Shown here: positions 11,240 through 22,259 of the stretch, piece after piece | Numbering within the stretch: the first letter of the stretch is position 1 | How the letters are laid out: each line of letters starts with the position of its first letter | Assembly (NCBI GenBank): GCA_031002005.1 | Contig: JARYHS010008074.1 | Coordinates: forward strand, 344,000,932 to 344,064,931 | Direction: 5' to 3' | DNA from: Vandiemenella viatica | Lineage: Eukaryota > Arthropoda > Insecta > Orthoptera > Morabidae | Length of the DNA: 64,000 nt | Program-made: the position numbers and the translations under genes | Notes under the pieces: model-generated | What the model was told of the DNA's origin: nothing | Database searches by the model: none | The model's input: only the letters and a program-made list of their open reading frames with translations

Positions 11240-13955
11240 ATTATACTCAACGAGGAGTACACTGCCTAGGAGATACGCGACTTTCGCCTTCGTGGACGTG
11301 GAAGTACGATTTGTTGGTAGAACTGCTAAGACGACGCAGAGGAATTTCTCAGCGTTGTTGTCCGAGCGAATCTGGTTAAGACTGCAGCAATCGAGACAAA
11401 ACCAACCTTAATAATTTATTGTTTTATAAATTTGCATTTATGTAGATAAACCCTTTCTTATCTAATCATACTAACGCGTGCTCCGATGTAATCCATCATT
11501 TCCTTCAACCCTCAATTCATTTCCAAACTCATCACAACCTACATCTTCAAAATTCGGTATTACACAGTCTAATTCCAATACTCTTTTAAAGTTTCACCAA
11601 TCCTGTACCATCATTTATTAATTTCATCTCATTTTCTTTGTGAAGTCCTTTCGCAAGTTGATACATCTTTCAGTTGCAGAAATCATTTATTTTCTATTTT
11701 ACCGATGCACTTTATAAGTGACACTCTTCTATTGCCCTTCATTTAAAATTCTTAAAATTTATCCTTTTAATCCTTCTTTGCGACAGCGCTCCACTTGGAT
11801 AAAATGTGTTGTTAGCTGCAAAAAGCTTCAAAAATTGATCATACCTAGTTGAAAGATTTTTTTGTTTGTAAAATTTTTTCATTACCTTTATGATGTTTAT
11901 CGTATTTTCATGCATGCATTATTTTTACTTCCTAAGTGAACATTTTCTGTTATTCCTCTACTAAAATTTTGACTTACTATGTAACAAGATTTTATACAAT
12001 GGTATGAGATATTGGTATATTCATTTAAGTTAATTGTTAATAATTTATGAATGGCTATATACTTAATCGTATGTTGATGTTATTTTGTATAATAAAAATG
12101 GTTATACTGATGCAAGCCTAAATTCCAAATTCATTTATAAAAAATTGAAATTTATCCTATTGTTTTAATTTTGCGGAATAAAAATGAGATTTATTCCCTT
12201 TTTTCTTGTCTAGTCCAAATTGCTCTCCGAATTTACTATCTAATCATTCAGTAATTCATCTAAATATTCAATCCGGTCAAACATAAGCTCTAATATTTCG
12301 GCAAATCATAAAACAGACATTATTTCACCATTGTTCAGGAACTTTTTCCTTCTCTTCATTAAATACGAATTCAGTATGTCCTGGTAAACTGCGTTCATTT
12401 TTCTCATGACTGCTACATCTTTGCTATTATTTCAGCTCCGTCAAACGTACACATTTTGTTCCATGTTGTAATGATCCCATTGCTTCCAGAAACATGTATT
12501 AATGAAAAACTGTGGGATGGAGAGAGTAGTCGAGGCAATATAGCTGCAGGTGATGACAAAACGGAGTCGATTTGCAGGTACACCTGAACGCTTGAGGCTT
12601 GCCTCAAATGATAATTTACGACAAGAACCTTAAACATTCATATACAATTGACGTTGATTCTGTTAACGTAGTTAAACCTGATGACTGCCATGGGATAGAT
12701 AACGAGAGACACGTTAATGCGGCAACATTAGCGGTAGCTTTATGATGAGTGTAAGCGCAGAACTTTGCTTAAAAACGTGTTTCTTGATAAACGCATTTTA
12801 ATTTACGGACACTAAGTAGCTCCGCCAAAGGGTGCAGGTGTTATGAGCCAGTCACCGACGTGATTCCTGTGCACAGTAACAAATATTTATTCTATATTAT
12901 ATATTACAGATGGACTAATTAGAGAAGATAGTTTTAACCTCGTGATGAGGGAATCAGGCAATTTCAACACCTGCATCGAACCCAGCAGAGCTGTTGCTCA
13001 CGGAGGTAATTCAACTAGATTATGTCTCCGTGTTTCTGCTGCGAGAGGACTTCGTAGAGCAGCCAATCGTTAACTCCGCCGTATGAGTCGTCATTACCTG
13101 GGGGAGCTTCGTTAAACACAGCCGACAGACAACTGTTTTCTCGATGCTACGCGTATCATGACGGCTCTCTTACATTGGTACGGTAAACATCAACCACATA
13201 ATATGATTGTCCATAAACATCCACTGCCCACAAGAGGCCCTTTTGATGAAGATCAACACACAATTCCGAAAGTTCTTAGTCACTACAGTTAATAATATCG
13301 ATTTCATTCGATGTTTTTCTAGGTCTAATAAAAATCTTTGAGGTATACTATACTGATTCAGATATCTATTCATTTATAGACCCAGTCCAATTATTTTAAT
13401 TTATAAAATATGTCATGCAAATAAGTTTTACCTTCCATGTAAATATAAATCGTTATCAATTCAACAGAGAAACCCAAGCATCTTTATTTTTTTATTTAAA
13501 TTTAAACAGAATCCAGTCAGAAGCTTTTTACTAAAAGTGACGCATACTTATCTTCCGCCATCCAACGCGTTAATAGTGATTGTTGCAACAGAACTGTTCC
13601 CCTGTACATTTGTTTCTTCTGTATGAAATTTTCTAGTACAGTAGGAAGTCAATAATGTGAAGGAACAACTTTTTAATATTTTTTTTTTGACAAATTTTTC
13701 ACTACTTTACAGAAGCGGCAACTTTTTTTCGATTTACAGTAGAGTGCACCTTTCCAACTGTTTTGTTCGGGAGTTCGACTAACAAAGAACTAGTTGCAAT
13801 GAAGTTTAATCCTTACACCTTCAGTTTGTTATTGTATTATCGCCGCAATATCCTCGTGACAAACAGGACACTGGCTTCGATTCTGAATGTTTATTTTAAC
13901 CGCGACGCGACAACAATTCTTTCAGCGTGACGGTAGTTTAAACATTTCTGATGCC
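11240..13955. other. Intronic AT-rich sequence
   Basis: I saw no gene, RNA or bounded repeat. Short frames at 12413-12637 and 13170-13373 are not recognisable. Confidence 0.4.
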
Positions 13956-13962
13956 GCATGTA

Positions 13963-14170
13963 CACACTTTGACAATAAATTTGGCCGCCGCTGAAAACTT
14001 CTATCACTCTTATTTTTCAAAATATGACATCAATGTCAACCCAGGAAACAGTAATGCAATACTGGGAGACAGTATTGCGTTACTGTTTCTTAGGATGACA
14101 ATGATGTCAGATTGTGCAAAATAAGAGTGATGAATTTTTCAGCGGCGGCCAAATTTATTGTCAAAGTGTG
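13963..14170. mobile_element. Near-perfect palindromic MITE with TA target duplication
   Basis: The element is 208 bp and is almost entirely one inverted repeat. The left half starts CACACTTTGACAATAAATTT and the right half ends with its complement. The arms stay aligned through GGCCGCCGCTGAA, CACTCTTATTTT, GACATCA and GAAACAGTAA, meeting at an AGTATTGC/GCAATACT centre. TA flanks both ends (13961-13962 and 14171-14172). This fits a non-autonomous foldback derivative of a Tc1/mariner-type element. It has no coding capacity. Confidence 0.8.
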
Positions 14171-14172
14171 TA

Positions 14173-14560
14173 CACTCTCGTCTCGCCTCGCACCACGCCG
14201 ACAGTTATGACGAGATGTTGGTGCACGAGCGCTGACACGAACTGCTGTTTACACTCTCGCGCTGTTTCTAATCCTTAATCGACGCGATAGTGTAAACAGT
14301 GTGCTCGCACCTTTGACTCTCGCCATAAAAGCGCCTCCGAAGCGAGCGGCACTCGGGAGCAACCACGGGAAACGAACACGAGCGAATCTGCTACATCGCG
14401 TCCACTCATGGAAGCTCGCGCGAGAGCAAACGCGGCAAGGAATCTGAAACAAGCCATTTTCGTCCTGCACCTTTGTTACTGATTTGCTGTGTTGGTGAGT
14501 TCTGTTGACTTTTTTATATTGTAGCAACATTATACGCTTATAATCGCATTGTTATCATCT
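14173..14560. other. GC-richer intronic block with repeated TTTACACTCTCGC-like motifs
   Basis: This block is richer in CpG than its surroundings. It holds inverted copies of a short TTTACACTcTCGC / GCGA.AGTGTAAA motif near 14248 and 14286-14300. That suggests the remains of another short inverted-repeat element next to the MITE. The minus-strand frames at 14249-14530 look fortuitous. Confidence 0.35.
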
Positions 14561-14907
14561 TCTGCAATGAAGCATAAGTGTCTCCAAAATGAAGCAAAAG
14601 CAGAATTGTGTAAAATTATGAAGTACCTAATGTAACTTTAAAGGTAAAATAAAAATTATATAAACTGAAACCATACAAGTCGAAAATACGAACAAATCGA
14701 TAATCCGAACGAACAAATTGATAATCCAAACAAACCGATAATCCAAACCACCCAAGATCCCAATTAGCTCGGATTATCGGCAATCTACTGTATATTTTAT
14801 CTCCATTATAATCAATAACCACATTCGGTTGTAGAGGCGGCTCGGCAGTACCTACACTGATCACGCTGTAGATTGAATGGGTTTATTGAGAGGTGTATGA
14901 AAACCTG

Positions 14908-15248
14908 GGGGTGTAAGGGTTTGGGAGAGACTATACTAGTCTTTTCCAACCAAATGTCAACCTCTCCTTCACGTGGTGCACCCTGTTTGCACGGACGAGG
15001 CTCTGGCGACTGAAAGATTCCCGGTATAAGGAATCACTCACTGCTTGCCAACGGCCTCCGAAAGGAGGGCGGAAGAGCGGGGAGCGGTTCAGGGCACCCT
15101 CTTGCCCTTGGGGTTGGAAACGGCCCCTAAAGGCGGATGGATCAGAAATGATCAACGGCATGGGGATGTAGAAGGCAACGGGAAACCACTGCATTAAAGA
15201 CCCAAAGGGTATCCCGAGGACATGTAATCCTCTCAAATTACATATATC
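14908..15248 (+). other. 5' leader of the RTE copy
   Basis: GC-rich untranslated leader. A shortened, diverged counterpart (from GTCCTTGGGGTTGGAAAC onward) is present at the 5' end of the second copy near 33.6-33.8 kb, which shows that it belongs to the element. The minus-strand frame across it (14931-15299) is an artefact of composition. Confidence 0.6.
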
Positions 15249-16376
15249 ATGATGGCTTCTTCTTGGGTAAAATATTCCGGACGTAAAATAGTCCCCCAAT
15301 CGGATCTCCGGGTGGTGACTGCTCAGGGAGGAGTCATCAGAATGGATAGAAACATTCTACGAGTCGGAGCGTGGAATGTTAGAAGTCTGAATAGGGCAGG
15401 TAGATTAGAAAACTTAAAAAGGGAGATGGAACAACTTAAGTTAGATGTTGTTGGGATTAGTGAGATTAAATGGAAGGACGCACAGGATTTCTGGTCTCGG
15501 GAACACAGGATAATTAGCACACAAGCTGTCAATGGAGTCACTGGTGTAGGATTTGTAATGAACAAGAAAGTAGGGAAACGGGTGAGTTATTATGAACAGT
15601 TTAGTGACAGGATTATTTTGATGAGGTTAGAAACTAAGCCCGTCCCAACCACATTAGTACAAATATATATGCCAACGTCACAGGCAAGATGACGAAGAAA
15701 TAGAAAAAATATACGCTGAAATTGAAGAATTAATCCAATATGTGAAAGGGGAGGAAAATCTAATAACCATGGGTGATTGGAATGCAATAGTGGGAGAAGG
15801 AAAAGAGGGGAATACTCTAGGAAGTTATGGTCTAGGAGAAAGAAATGAGCGAGGAAGCAGGTTGTTAGAATTTTGTGAAAGATATAAGCTAGGTAGTGGC
15901 GAACACAATGTTTAAGAACCATACAAGAAGAATATACACCTGGAAACGTCCTGGGGATACAGGGCAGATATCAGCTAGATTATATCATGGTCAAACAGAG
16001 ATTCAGGAATCAAGTTCTAGACTGTAAAGCGTACCCAGGAGCAGACATAGACTCGGACCATAATTTGATAGTAATGAAGTGCAGGCTGAAATTCAAGCGA
16101 ATAAGGAAGCAGCATAAGCAGAACAGACTGGCAGTGAATAAACTGAAACAATCTAGCACAAGAGAAAAATTTGCAGAGATGGTAGACTTAGGTCTAAGAA
16201 TTAACTGTGAAAGGAGCTCAACCGAGGACGAATGGAATACATTAAAGACCGAAATAATGAAAGCTGGCAAAGAAACATTAGGCTTTAGGGAACAAGCTGC
16301 TCGAAAACCTTGGATCACAGAAGAAATTTTGGCAGCTGATGGATCAGAGGAGAAGGTACAAATATGCTCAGGATGA
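15249..16376 (+). pseudogene. RTE ORF: AP-like endonuclease domain, frameshifted
   Basis: The first frame (15249-15692) carries the opening of the endonuclease, LRVGAWNVRSLNRAG, and the metal-site glutamate in GISEIKWKD. A shift at about 15690 moves to a second frame with MGDWNAIVGEG. Further shifts near 15900-15970 lead into 15987-16376 with the late catalytic block DIDSDHNLIVMK. These are the expected endonuclease motifs in order (N, E, D/N, SDH), so the domain is complete in outline but split over three or more frames. The product would nick the target for target-primed reverse transcription. Confidence 0.75.
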
Positions 16377-17007
16377 AGCAGGAAGAGAGCAGTACAGGCA
16401 ATTTAGAAATCAAATAAATAGGAAATGCAAAATAGCAAAAGAAAAATGGCCATAAGAAAAAGTGTGAAGAAGTAGAAAAGGAAATGGTCGTAGGAAAAGT
16501 AGATGTTGCATATAGAAAGATCAAACAGAATTTTGGAGAAATGAAGAAAAGAGGTATGAACATTAAAAGCTGCTGATGGGAAACCTCTTTTAAGCTCAGA
16601 AGATAGAGCTAACCGATGGAAGGAATACATTGAGAAACTGTATGATGGGGACGACTTGAACAATAGTGTATTGGAAAAGGAAGGCGATGTCGACATTGAT
16701 GACTTAGGAGATCCTGTTTTGAGGACAGAATTTAATAAAGCTCTGAATGACTTGAAAGCAAATAAGGCAGTTGGAATTGATGAGATCCCTGCAGAACTTC
16801 TTAAATCTCTAGGAGAGGAATGAATCGAAAGATTATTCAAGCTGATATCAAAAAAGTTATGATACAGGAGAAATTCCAACTGATTTTAATAAAAATATCA
16901 TCTTCACACTTCCAAAAAAAGCACAAGCTGACAAATGTGAGAATTATCGCACAATTAGTCTAACATCACATGCTTCAAAATTACTGACCAGAATAATATA
17001 CAGAAGG
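16377..17007 (+). pseudogene. RTE ORF: linker between endonuclease and reverse transcriptase, frameshifted
   Basis: Frames here encode the charged linker, with GREQYRQFRNQINRK, ADGKPLLSSEDRANRWKEY and ALNDLKANKAVGIDEIPAEL, and then the first RT blocks (ENYRTISLTSHASKLL). At least one stop (TAA near 16456 and TGA near 16821) and several shifts break it. The same linker is preserved as a 192-codon frame in the second copy (32181-32759, minus strand), which helps to define it. Confidence 0.65.
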
Positions 17008-18231
17008 ATGGAAAGGGTAGTAGAAGAGATAGTAGGTGAAGATCAGTTTGGGTTTAGGAAAAATCGCGGTACAAGGGAAGCAATTCTGTCTTTAAGATTA
17101 ATACTTGAAGGGCGGATCAAGAAAAACAAAGATACTTTTATGGCATTTGTTGATTTAGAAAAAGCTTTTGATAATGTTAGGTGGGACAAGATGTTCAAAA
17201 TTTCTAAAGAAGTCAGGTCTAAGTATCGAGATAGAAGAATCCTCTATAAACTATATAAGAATCAAGTGGCTGTAATAAAAGTAGAGAATCACGAGAGACA
17301 TGCATCAGTTAAAAAGGGTGTGAGACAAGGTTGTAGTCTATCCCCGTTAATATTCAACTTGTATGTAGAAGAAGCAATGAAGAAAGTCAAAGAAAAATTT
17401 CCATGTGGCATAAGTTTTCAGGGAGAAAAAATCAGTATGCTACGATTTGCTGATGACATTGTCTTGTTAGCAGAGAGGGCTGAGGATATTGAGAAGTTAC
17501 TGAATGGCATGAACAAAATACTGAAGGAAGATTTTGGACTGAATATAAATCAAAGTAAAACAAAAGTGATGAAATGTGACAGAAATGATACCAATACTAG
17601 CAGATTAAATATAAAAATAGGATCGGATGCAATAGGAGAAGTGAGTGAGTTCTGTTACTTGGGAAGCAAAATTACAACCGTTGGCCGAAGCAGGAATGAT
17701 ATTAAAAGCAGAATAGCACTAGCAAAACGAGCCTTCATGAAAAAGAGAAACTTTTTAGTTTCAAATATTGATCTAGGAATTAGAAAGAACTTCTTAAAAC
17801 TCTATGTGTGGAGCACAGCACTTTAGGGTAGCGAAACATGGACTTTAGGAATGCCGGAAAGAAAGAAACTTGAAGCATTTGAAATGTGGTGCTACAGAAG
17901 AATGCTGAAAATTAAGTGGACAGACAAAGTAAGAAATGAACGAGTTTTGGAAATGATGGGTGAGAAAAGAAGTTTATGGAAGAAGCTTACAGGAATAAGA
18001 GACAGGCTGGTAGGTCATATTTTGAGACATGCTGGATTGGTTAATTTGTTAGTGGAGGGAACAGTCGAAGGTAAGAACTGTAGAGGTAGACAGAGATTAG
18101 AATATATGAAGCAGATACTTGAGGACGTGGGTTGTAAGGGGTATGTAGAAATGAAGAGGTTACCACAGGATAGGAAGGGATGGAGGATTGCATCAAACCA
18201 GTCTAAAGTAAGCAAAAAAAAAAAAAAATGA
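17008..18231 (+). pseudogene. RTE ORF: reverse transcriptase core and C-terminus, one nonsense break
   Basis: 17008-17826 encodes the RT palm: DQFGFRKNRGTREAI, then MAFVDLEKAFDNVRW, VRQGCSLSPLIFNLY and the catalytic LRFADDIVLLAE (FADD at about 17445-17456). It stops at TAG 17824-17826 inside STAL*GSETW. The fragment at 37.5 kb reads TTATGGTAGC at the same place, so TAT (Tyr) became TAG here. The frame resumes unchanged (17851-18231) through FEMWCYRRMLKIKW to DRKGWRIASNQS. All catalytic aspartates are present in this part. The stop and the upstream shifts inactivate it. Confidence 0.8.
18214..18227 (+). other. Poly-A tail of the RTE copy
   Basis: Fourteen A residues directly precede the 3' target duplication, as expected for target-primed insertion. 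Confidence 0.8.
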
Positions 18232-18238
18232 AAACCTG

Positions 18239-19330
18239 TACATCGTTTTCATGCAACTTTTGATTATTTTCTTCAATTTCTTGTTCTCCAAAACGTTTTA
18301 TGCCATCTCATTTAGTACTACTGTCTTATTGAAATTTAAATCTTGAAAAATCTTTTTCAGGTAGTAAGATGATAGTTTTGAAAGTTAATACCACATCTAG
18401 GTAGCCGAAATAAATAAAACTGATGCGCTAGGAACAATGAGAGCTGTTGAAATGTTACGGTTTTCCCCCTACCGTGACGCTTCAGGTTCTAATCGCAGGA
18501 GGGACAATGCAATGACTCTGAAAGTCCATAGTTATTTAACATCAATGTTAAGTTTAAACAACAACGTGGTGAGGCTTTCACACCTTCGGAATTTTTCTCT
18601 AGTATTTTCGCCTATGTCCAGCACCACAATGCCTGTGAACCTTACCGTCGTCTTCGTCGGGAGAATCTGGCTAAAATTGTTTCCACGATAATAAAACTAA
18701 AATATTTTATAATTAAATACTTCATTCCTATTCACAACCACTGGCACTAGAAAGATGTGACGGGGACAGTGCCACGCTCCGGCCATTTTTTATCTTTCAG
18801 CGGAGATTCCTCCACAGTACTGATTGGACAGCAGGCTGAAGGAGCCTTTACGAAACTTTACTTCTGCCAATCCTAGAGAAAGTGGCAGCTAGCTGCTAAA
18901 GCCCCGTGACCTTTCCCTTTTTAAATAGTTTATTTTAAAAAGTGAATATGTGTAAAATCACAGACGGGCTAAATTTATTATTGTAAATGTCAGCAGATGA
19001 TAAATTTCTAGGTTAAATGACTGGTATGATTATTAAAAACCATTTATAAAAATGAATATTTGAGACAAAAGAAAATTGAAATACTTTATCAAGACTTAAT
19101 TTAAATGAAAACTTGATTTCAGTTTGAATTACACGTTTAATCCTTTGTCCCTTATTTTTTATTCTTAAATTTAAAATTCCTGGATATGAGGAATTTTCTA
19201 AAAAAAAAAAAAATCTCTCTCAACAGATTGTCTTAGTCAGATCTTAGGAAGCTTTTCCACCTTTGACAGCAGTTGTTGAGATGTTCCTGATCTGTTGAGT
19301 GAGAGAGGTAAATCGCTTCCAGTTGTTCTA
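18239..19330. other. Intronic sequence, nothing recognised
   Basis: The 84-codon frame at 18437-18691 is not recognisable. A 13-base A run lies near 19201. No element boundary was seen. Confidence 0.4.
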
Positions 19331-19334
19331 ACTG

Positions 19335-19970
19335 CTAATCTGAGCTACCACTGGCAGACCAGTGCGGCCCTTCGACCACCCTGCTCCGTCCGCCCCGGGC
19401 CACTGGGCGGTCTCTTAATCTCTGATTAGTTTACTCGCAGACTCCGGCCAACTTAACAGAGTAATTATTCGGCGTAATTACGCGTAACAATCCTATCAGA
19501 CCTCCGGCATACGAATCTCATTAGCTGAGCAAACGGACACAAAGGAAATACAATAATGTTTGGCGACATTAGATAAACACCCAGACTAAATTAGACAACT
19601 GTGTGCGCTGCACTCTCCGAGACGGAGGAAAAGTATAATCGGTTTTGCTGAATCTCGGACGGTGGAAATTAACTGACGGCAACGAGAGCGCGCCGCTTTA
19701 ATCGGAGGAAAGAGGTCGTAATAATTCAGCCAAAATGGTGTTCTCCAGTAGATATTATTCACCTCGGCTGCAGCTGCAGATTAAAAGTATCACCGGCCGT
19801 AATTCCTGCAAACCACGTCCATCTTCCCTCTCCTCTTCCCCTGTGAAATGTGCGTTAGCCGAGAATGTGAGATGAGCATCAATTCCAAGGGTTCTTAACT
19901 CTATTTCATAGATATGATCCCCTTTAAAAAAAACTCCGAAATTCCGCTGCAAACTTTAACGACTAGGAAT
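19335..19970. promoter_or_regulatory. GC-richer unique block, candidate conserved non-coding element
   Basis: The block is non-repetitive within the window and compositionally distinct from the AT-rich intron. It contains homeodomain-type cores, for example GAGTAATTATTCGG and CGTAATTACG near 19460-19485, CTGATTAG near 19422 and CTTTAATCGG near 19697. No open frame or splice-bounded exon was found. Regulatory function is inferred from composition and motif density only. Confidence 0.3.
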
Positions 19971-20109
19971 TTAATTTCAGAAGATCAGTCACCGTTTCAA
20001 AAAAAATGTGTTTTTCTGAAACTTTAAATTTTAAATCGAAAGATAAATCAATTATAATGAGTTTAATTTAGATCTACAAGGTGAAATATGAGTAATACTA
20101 TTATAGTAC

Positions 20110-20112
<3 letters not shown>

Positions 20113-20143
<31 letters not shown>
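20113..20143. repeat. Homopolymer T run (31)
   Basis: An uninterrupted run of T. It could be the A tail of a minus-strand retroelement, but no element body is recognisable on its 5' (right) side before the tandem dimer. Confidence 0.8.
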
Positions 20144-20144
<1 letters not shown>

Positions 20145-20219
20145 TTGGCGTGTTTCTGGAAATCGCATTATTAATTACTTAGAATCCCTGTATTCTCCGG
20201 TAGAAAATTTTAAACGCCA

Positions 20220-20553
20220 GTCTCGATGCAGCAAAATATCAGCCAGGTAAACAAAATAATGGGAGACCAGTTATGTACGAATAAAATAGCAATGGCAATT
20301 AATCTTCATTGGTCCGCAGCAGCATGATGTAACAAAAATACGTGTTTCGGCGAGTGACTGCAGTCTTCAGCTACGTGCTGTTCGGAGTCTCGATGCAGCA
20401 AAATATCAGCCAGGTAAACAAAATAATGGGAGACCAGTTATGTACGAATAAAATAGCAATGGCAATTAATCTTCATTGGTCCGCAGCAGCATGATGTAAC
20501 AAAAATACGTGTTTCGGCGAGTGACTGCAGTCTTCAGCTACGTGCTGTTCGGA
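20220..20553. repeat. Perfect tandem dimer of a 167-bp unit with hammerhead-like motif
   Basis: Two 167-bp units (20220-20386 and 20387-20553) are identical by eye, starting GTCTCGATGCAGC and ending GCTGTTCGGA. On the minus strand each unit carries GTAG-CTGAAGA, a ~14-base spacer, CGAAACACGTA, and downstream TGCTGCTGCGG, which can pair with CCGAACAGCA upstream of the core. The order and spacing resemble the type I hammerhead ribozymes of Penelope-like elements and retrozymes, which are also found as short tandem units. The stem II pairing is poor here, so activity is doubtful. No coding capacity. Confidence 0.7.
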
Positions 20554-21200
20554 AAGTCAAGCGGACATCACCACTCCAATGGTGGTTGCAGCTGTTAGTT
20601 CTTCTGTACATTTCTCTTCGCACTCATAACTTTGTGTTAACGTCTAAAGCAGTATTTTCTACAGTTAAGTTTTTGTTACTCCCACACAACATAAAATACG
20701 AGAAGTTACACACGGTCAGAATGTGAAATATTATTACGTATCATCATAATGAAACTACTTCAAAGTGAAACCAACTTGAAGAAAATGGATCACAGATATT
20801 TCGCAATGATTAGATATACCAAAATTTTTTCAGGTAATGGTGTATTGCGATGGCAGCACACGTCAGAACTGCGACAGAAAGCAGTGCACAAATTTCTGTA
20901 GAATCCCGCCAAAGAACGATTGCATGTAATATGTTTCTTTTTTTCCTTTGTAATAACGATGCTTTACGGTTGCTGCTTTGAGCTTGGAACGGATAAGGTA
21001 CGAATTACCTGTTGTTAGCGTAAGGCAATCTTAAGGAAACCGAATTCACAGATTCACAGGAGAGAATAAGGAAAATGAAGCACAGTATTCTGCTGGAAGC
21101 TTATGGCCCCAAGTTGTGAGGGAGTCAGTAGAACAATCACGTAATTTCGAAGCAGTAATTAATTACGCAAATACACAGTAATAAACAGCAGCAAAGAGCA
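20554..21200. other. Intronic sequence, nothing recognised
   Basis: AT-rich, with no repeat or RNA signal seen between the tandem dimer and the CHTF18-like exon. Confidence 0.4.
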
Positions 21201-21208
21201 AAATTTAC

Positions 21209-21266
21209 CTGTTTTTGAGGTACCCGAGGACGTCTGCACTTGCCTCCCGAAGAAATCCTTCACGAC
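21209..21266 (-). CDS. CHTF18: Penultimate coding exon of the CTF18/CHTF18-like gene
   Basis: On the minus strand a T-rich tract ending TCCTTCAG precedes position 21266. The 58-bp exon reads VVKDFFGRQVQTSSGTSKT plus one base and is followed by the donor GTAAATTT. The DFFGR motif, a short distance before the C-terminal tail, is what I recall from CTF18/CHTF18 proteins. The reading starts on a codon boundary and leaves one base, which completes a Val codon with the two bases opening the 7035-7135 exon. The codons are GC-rich compared with flanking intron. The preceding exon should lie above 21266 on the minus strand and end on a codon boundary; I could not find it in the window, so it is probably small, far away or outside. 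Confidence 0.7.
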
Positions 21267-21269
21267 CTG

Positions 21270-22255
21270 AAGGAAAAAAAAAAAATGTTTACATAGGATC
21301 AGAGACACTTCTTAGTATTAGAAAACCACTAAGCTGAACATATCGCAAGCTGTTAACCGAAAAGTCGCAAGAACAAGAAAATGCATACAGTAATGCTTAC
21401 AGAAATGAAGATAGCGGGTGTTCGGCAATGAAAGTTGATATTTCTGTGGAAACAGGGAATGGAAGATACTGTGCTTTAGGATGAAATACAGACAATGGAT
21501 TGAATGGATGTCCTCTTTTTCTTACAGCAACTGCCAAATAGTTTTAAAAGCTCCCAGTTATCACAGTAGTTTACATAAGATTTATTTAATCCAATGTGGA
21601 GTAGTTTAAACTTACTGGTAAATATCTAGTAAATAGTAAGACGACTAAAGAATTCACTGCAGATTGGATTTCAAGATATCAATAACACACTACACTGTGG
21701 AAAGTGAAATTAAAAAAAAAACGCACGATATAAAGCATTGATAGAAGCATAATGTATTCCAGTGCTCGTGCGTAGATATGGACGCTGAATTTTGTATCTT
21801 CGCATCTTCCACCTGCAGCTAAGAATCTGTTAAGGAGAGGTCACGACCTTCAGCCAATCGATTTCAATCAACTACAGCATGGTGGTTGAGGCCCACTTAA
21901 AACCGAATCCTGTAAAGACATTAAGGTCAACGCTCCTTAGTTTTCGAAAAAATCGGGTCAAATGTCACCGTCTCACTTTCAGACTAAGAGGAATCAAAAG
22001 ATAGTAAAAAATGAATAATGTATGTGATATCAAAAAACATGATTTTCGACCGACGCTTGTATTCCAAACTTTTAGCCTCTTGCAATATGCCCTCTAGTTT
22101 TGAGGGCAGAAAGTTATTTAAATATTAGGTGCAAGCCCTTGACAGAGTTTTGCGTATGGTCACAGGATAGAATAGTTCTCGTTTTTAGTCATGATCTGGC
22201 TGAAATATGAATCTTACCTGTTCGTACATTTCATCCTAAGCGTTCGCTCTATAAA
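21270..22255. other. Intronic or intergenic sequence, nothing recognised
   Basis: Presumed upstream intron of the CHTF18-like gene. No exon or repeat boundary was seen. Confidence 0.35.
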
Positions 22256-22259
22256 ATGT

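Larger units (their letters stand above)
14908..18227 (+). mobile_element. Full-length RTE-type non-LTR retrotransposon, multiply broken, 11-bp TSD
   Basis: ATGAAAACCTG flanks the element at 14897-14907 and 18228-18238, an 11-bp target site duplication. The element is about 3.3 kb, the usual size of RTE-clade LINEs. It has a GC-rich 5' leader (14908-15248), a single ORF with an AP-type endonuclease followed by reverse transcriptase, a very short 3' UTR and a run of 14 A. Frameshifts and stops interrupt the ORF in at least six places, so this copy is dead. Clade assignment rests on ORF2 motifs (CYLGSKIT, WCYRRMLKI, DRKGWRIA), which resemble RTE/BovB-like LINEs. A related clade cannot be excluded. 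Confidence 0.85.
7136..21208 (-). other. Large intron between the last two CHTF18-like exons
   Basis: The minus-strand donor CAG|GTAAATTT at 21208-21207 and the acceptor TTTCAG at 7136 bound about 14.1 kb. Phase is 1 on both sides, so the two exons join in frame. The intron has filled with mobile elements (PIF/Harbinger, CR1 fragment, MITE, a full-length RTE) and holds a GC-richer unique block at 19.3-20 kb. An intron this long between a 58-bp and a ~100-bp exon fits a giant insect genome. Confidence 0.7.
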
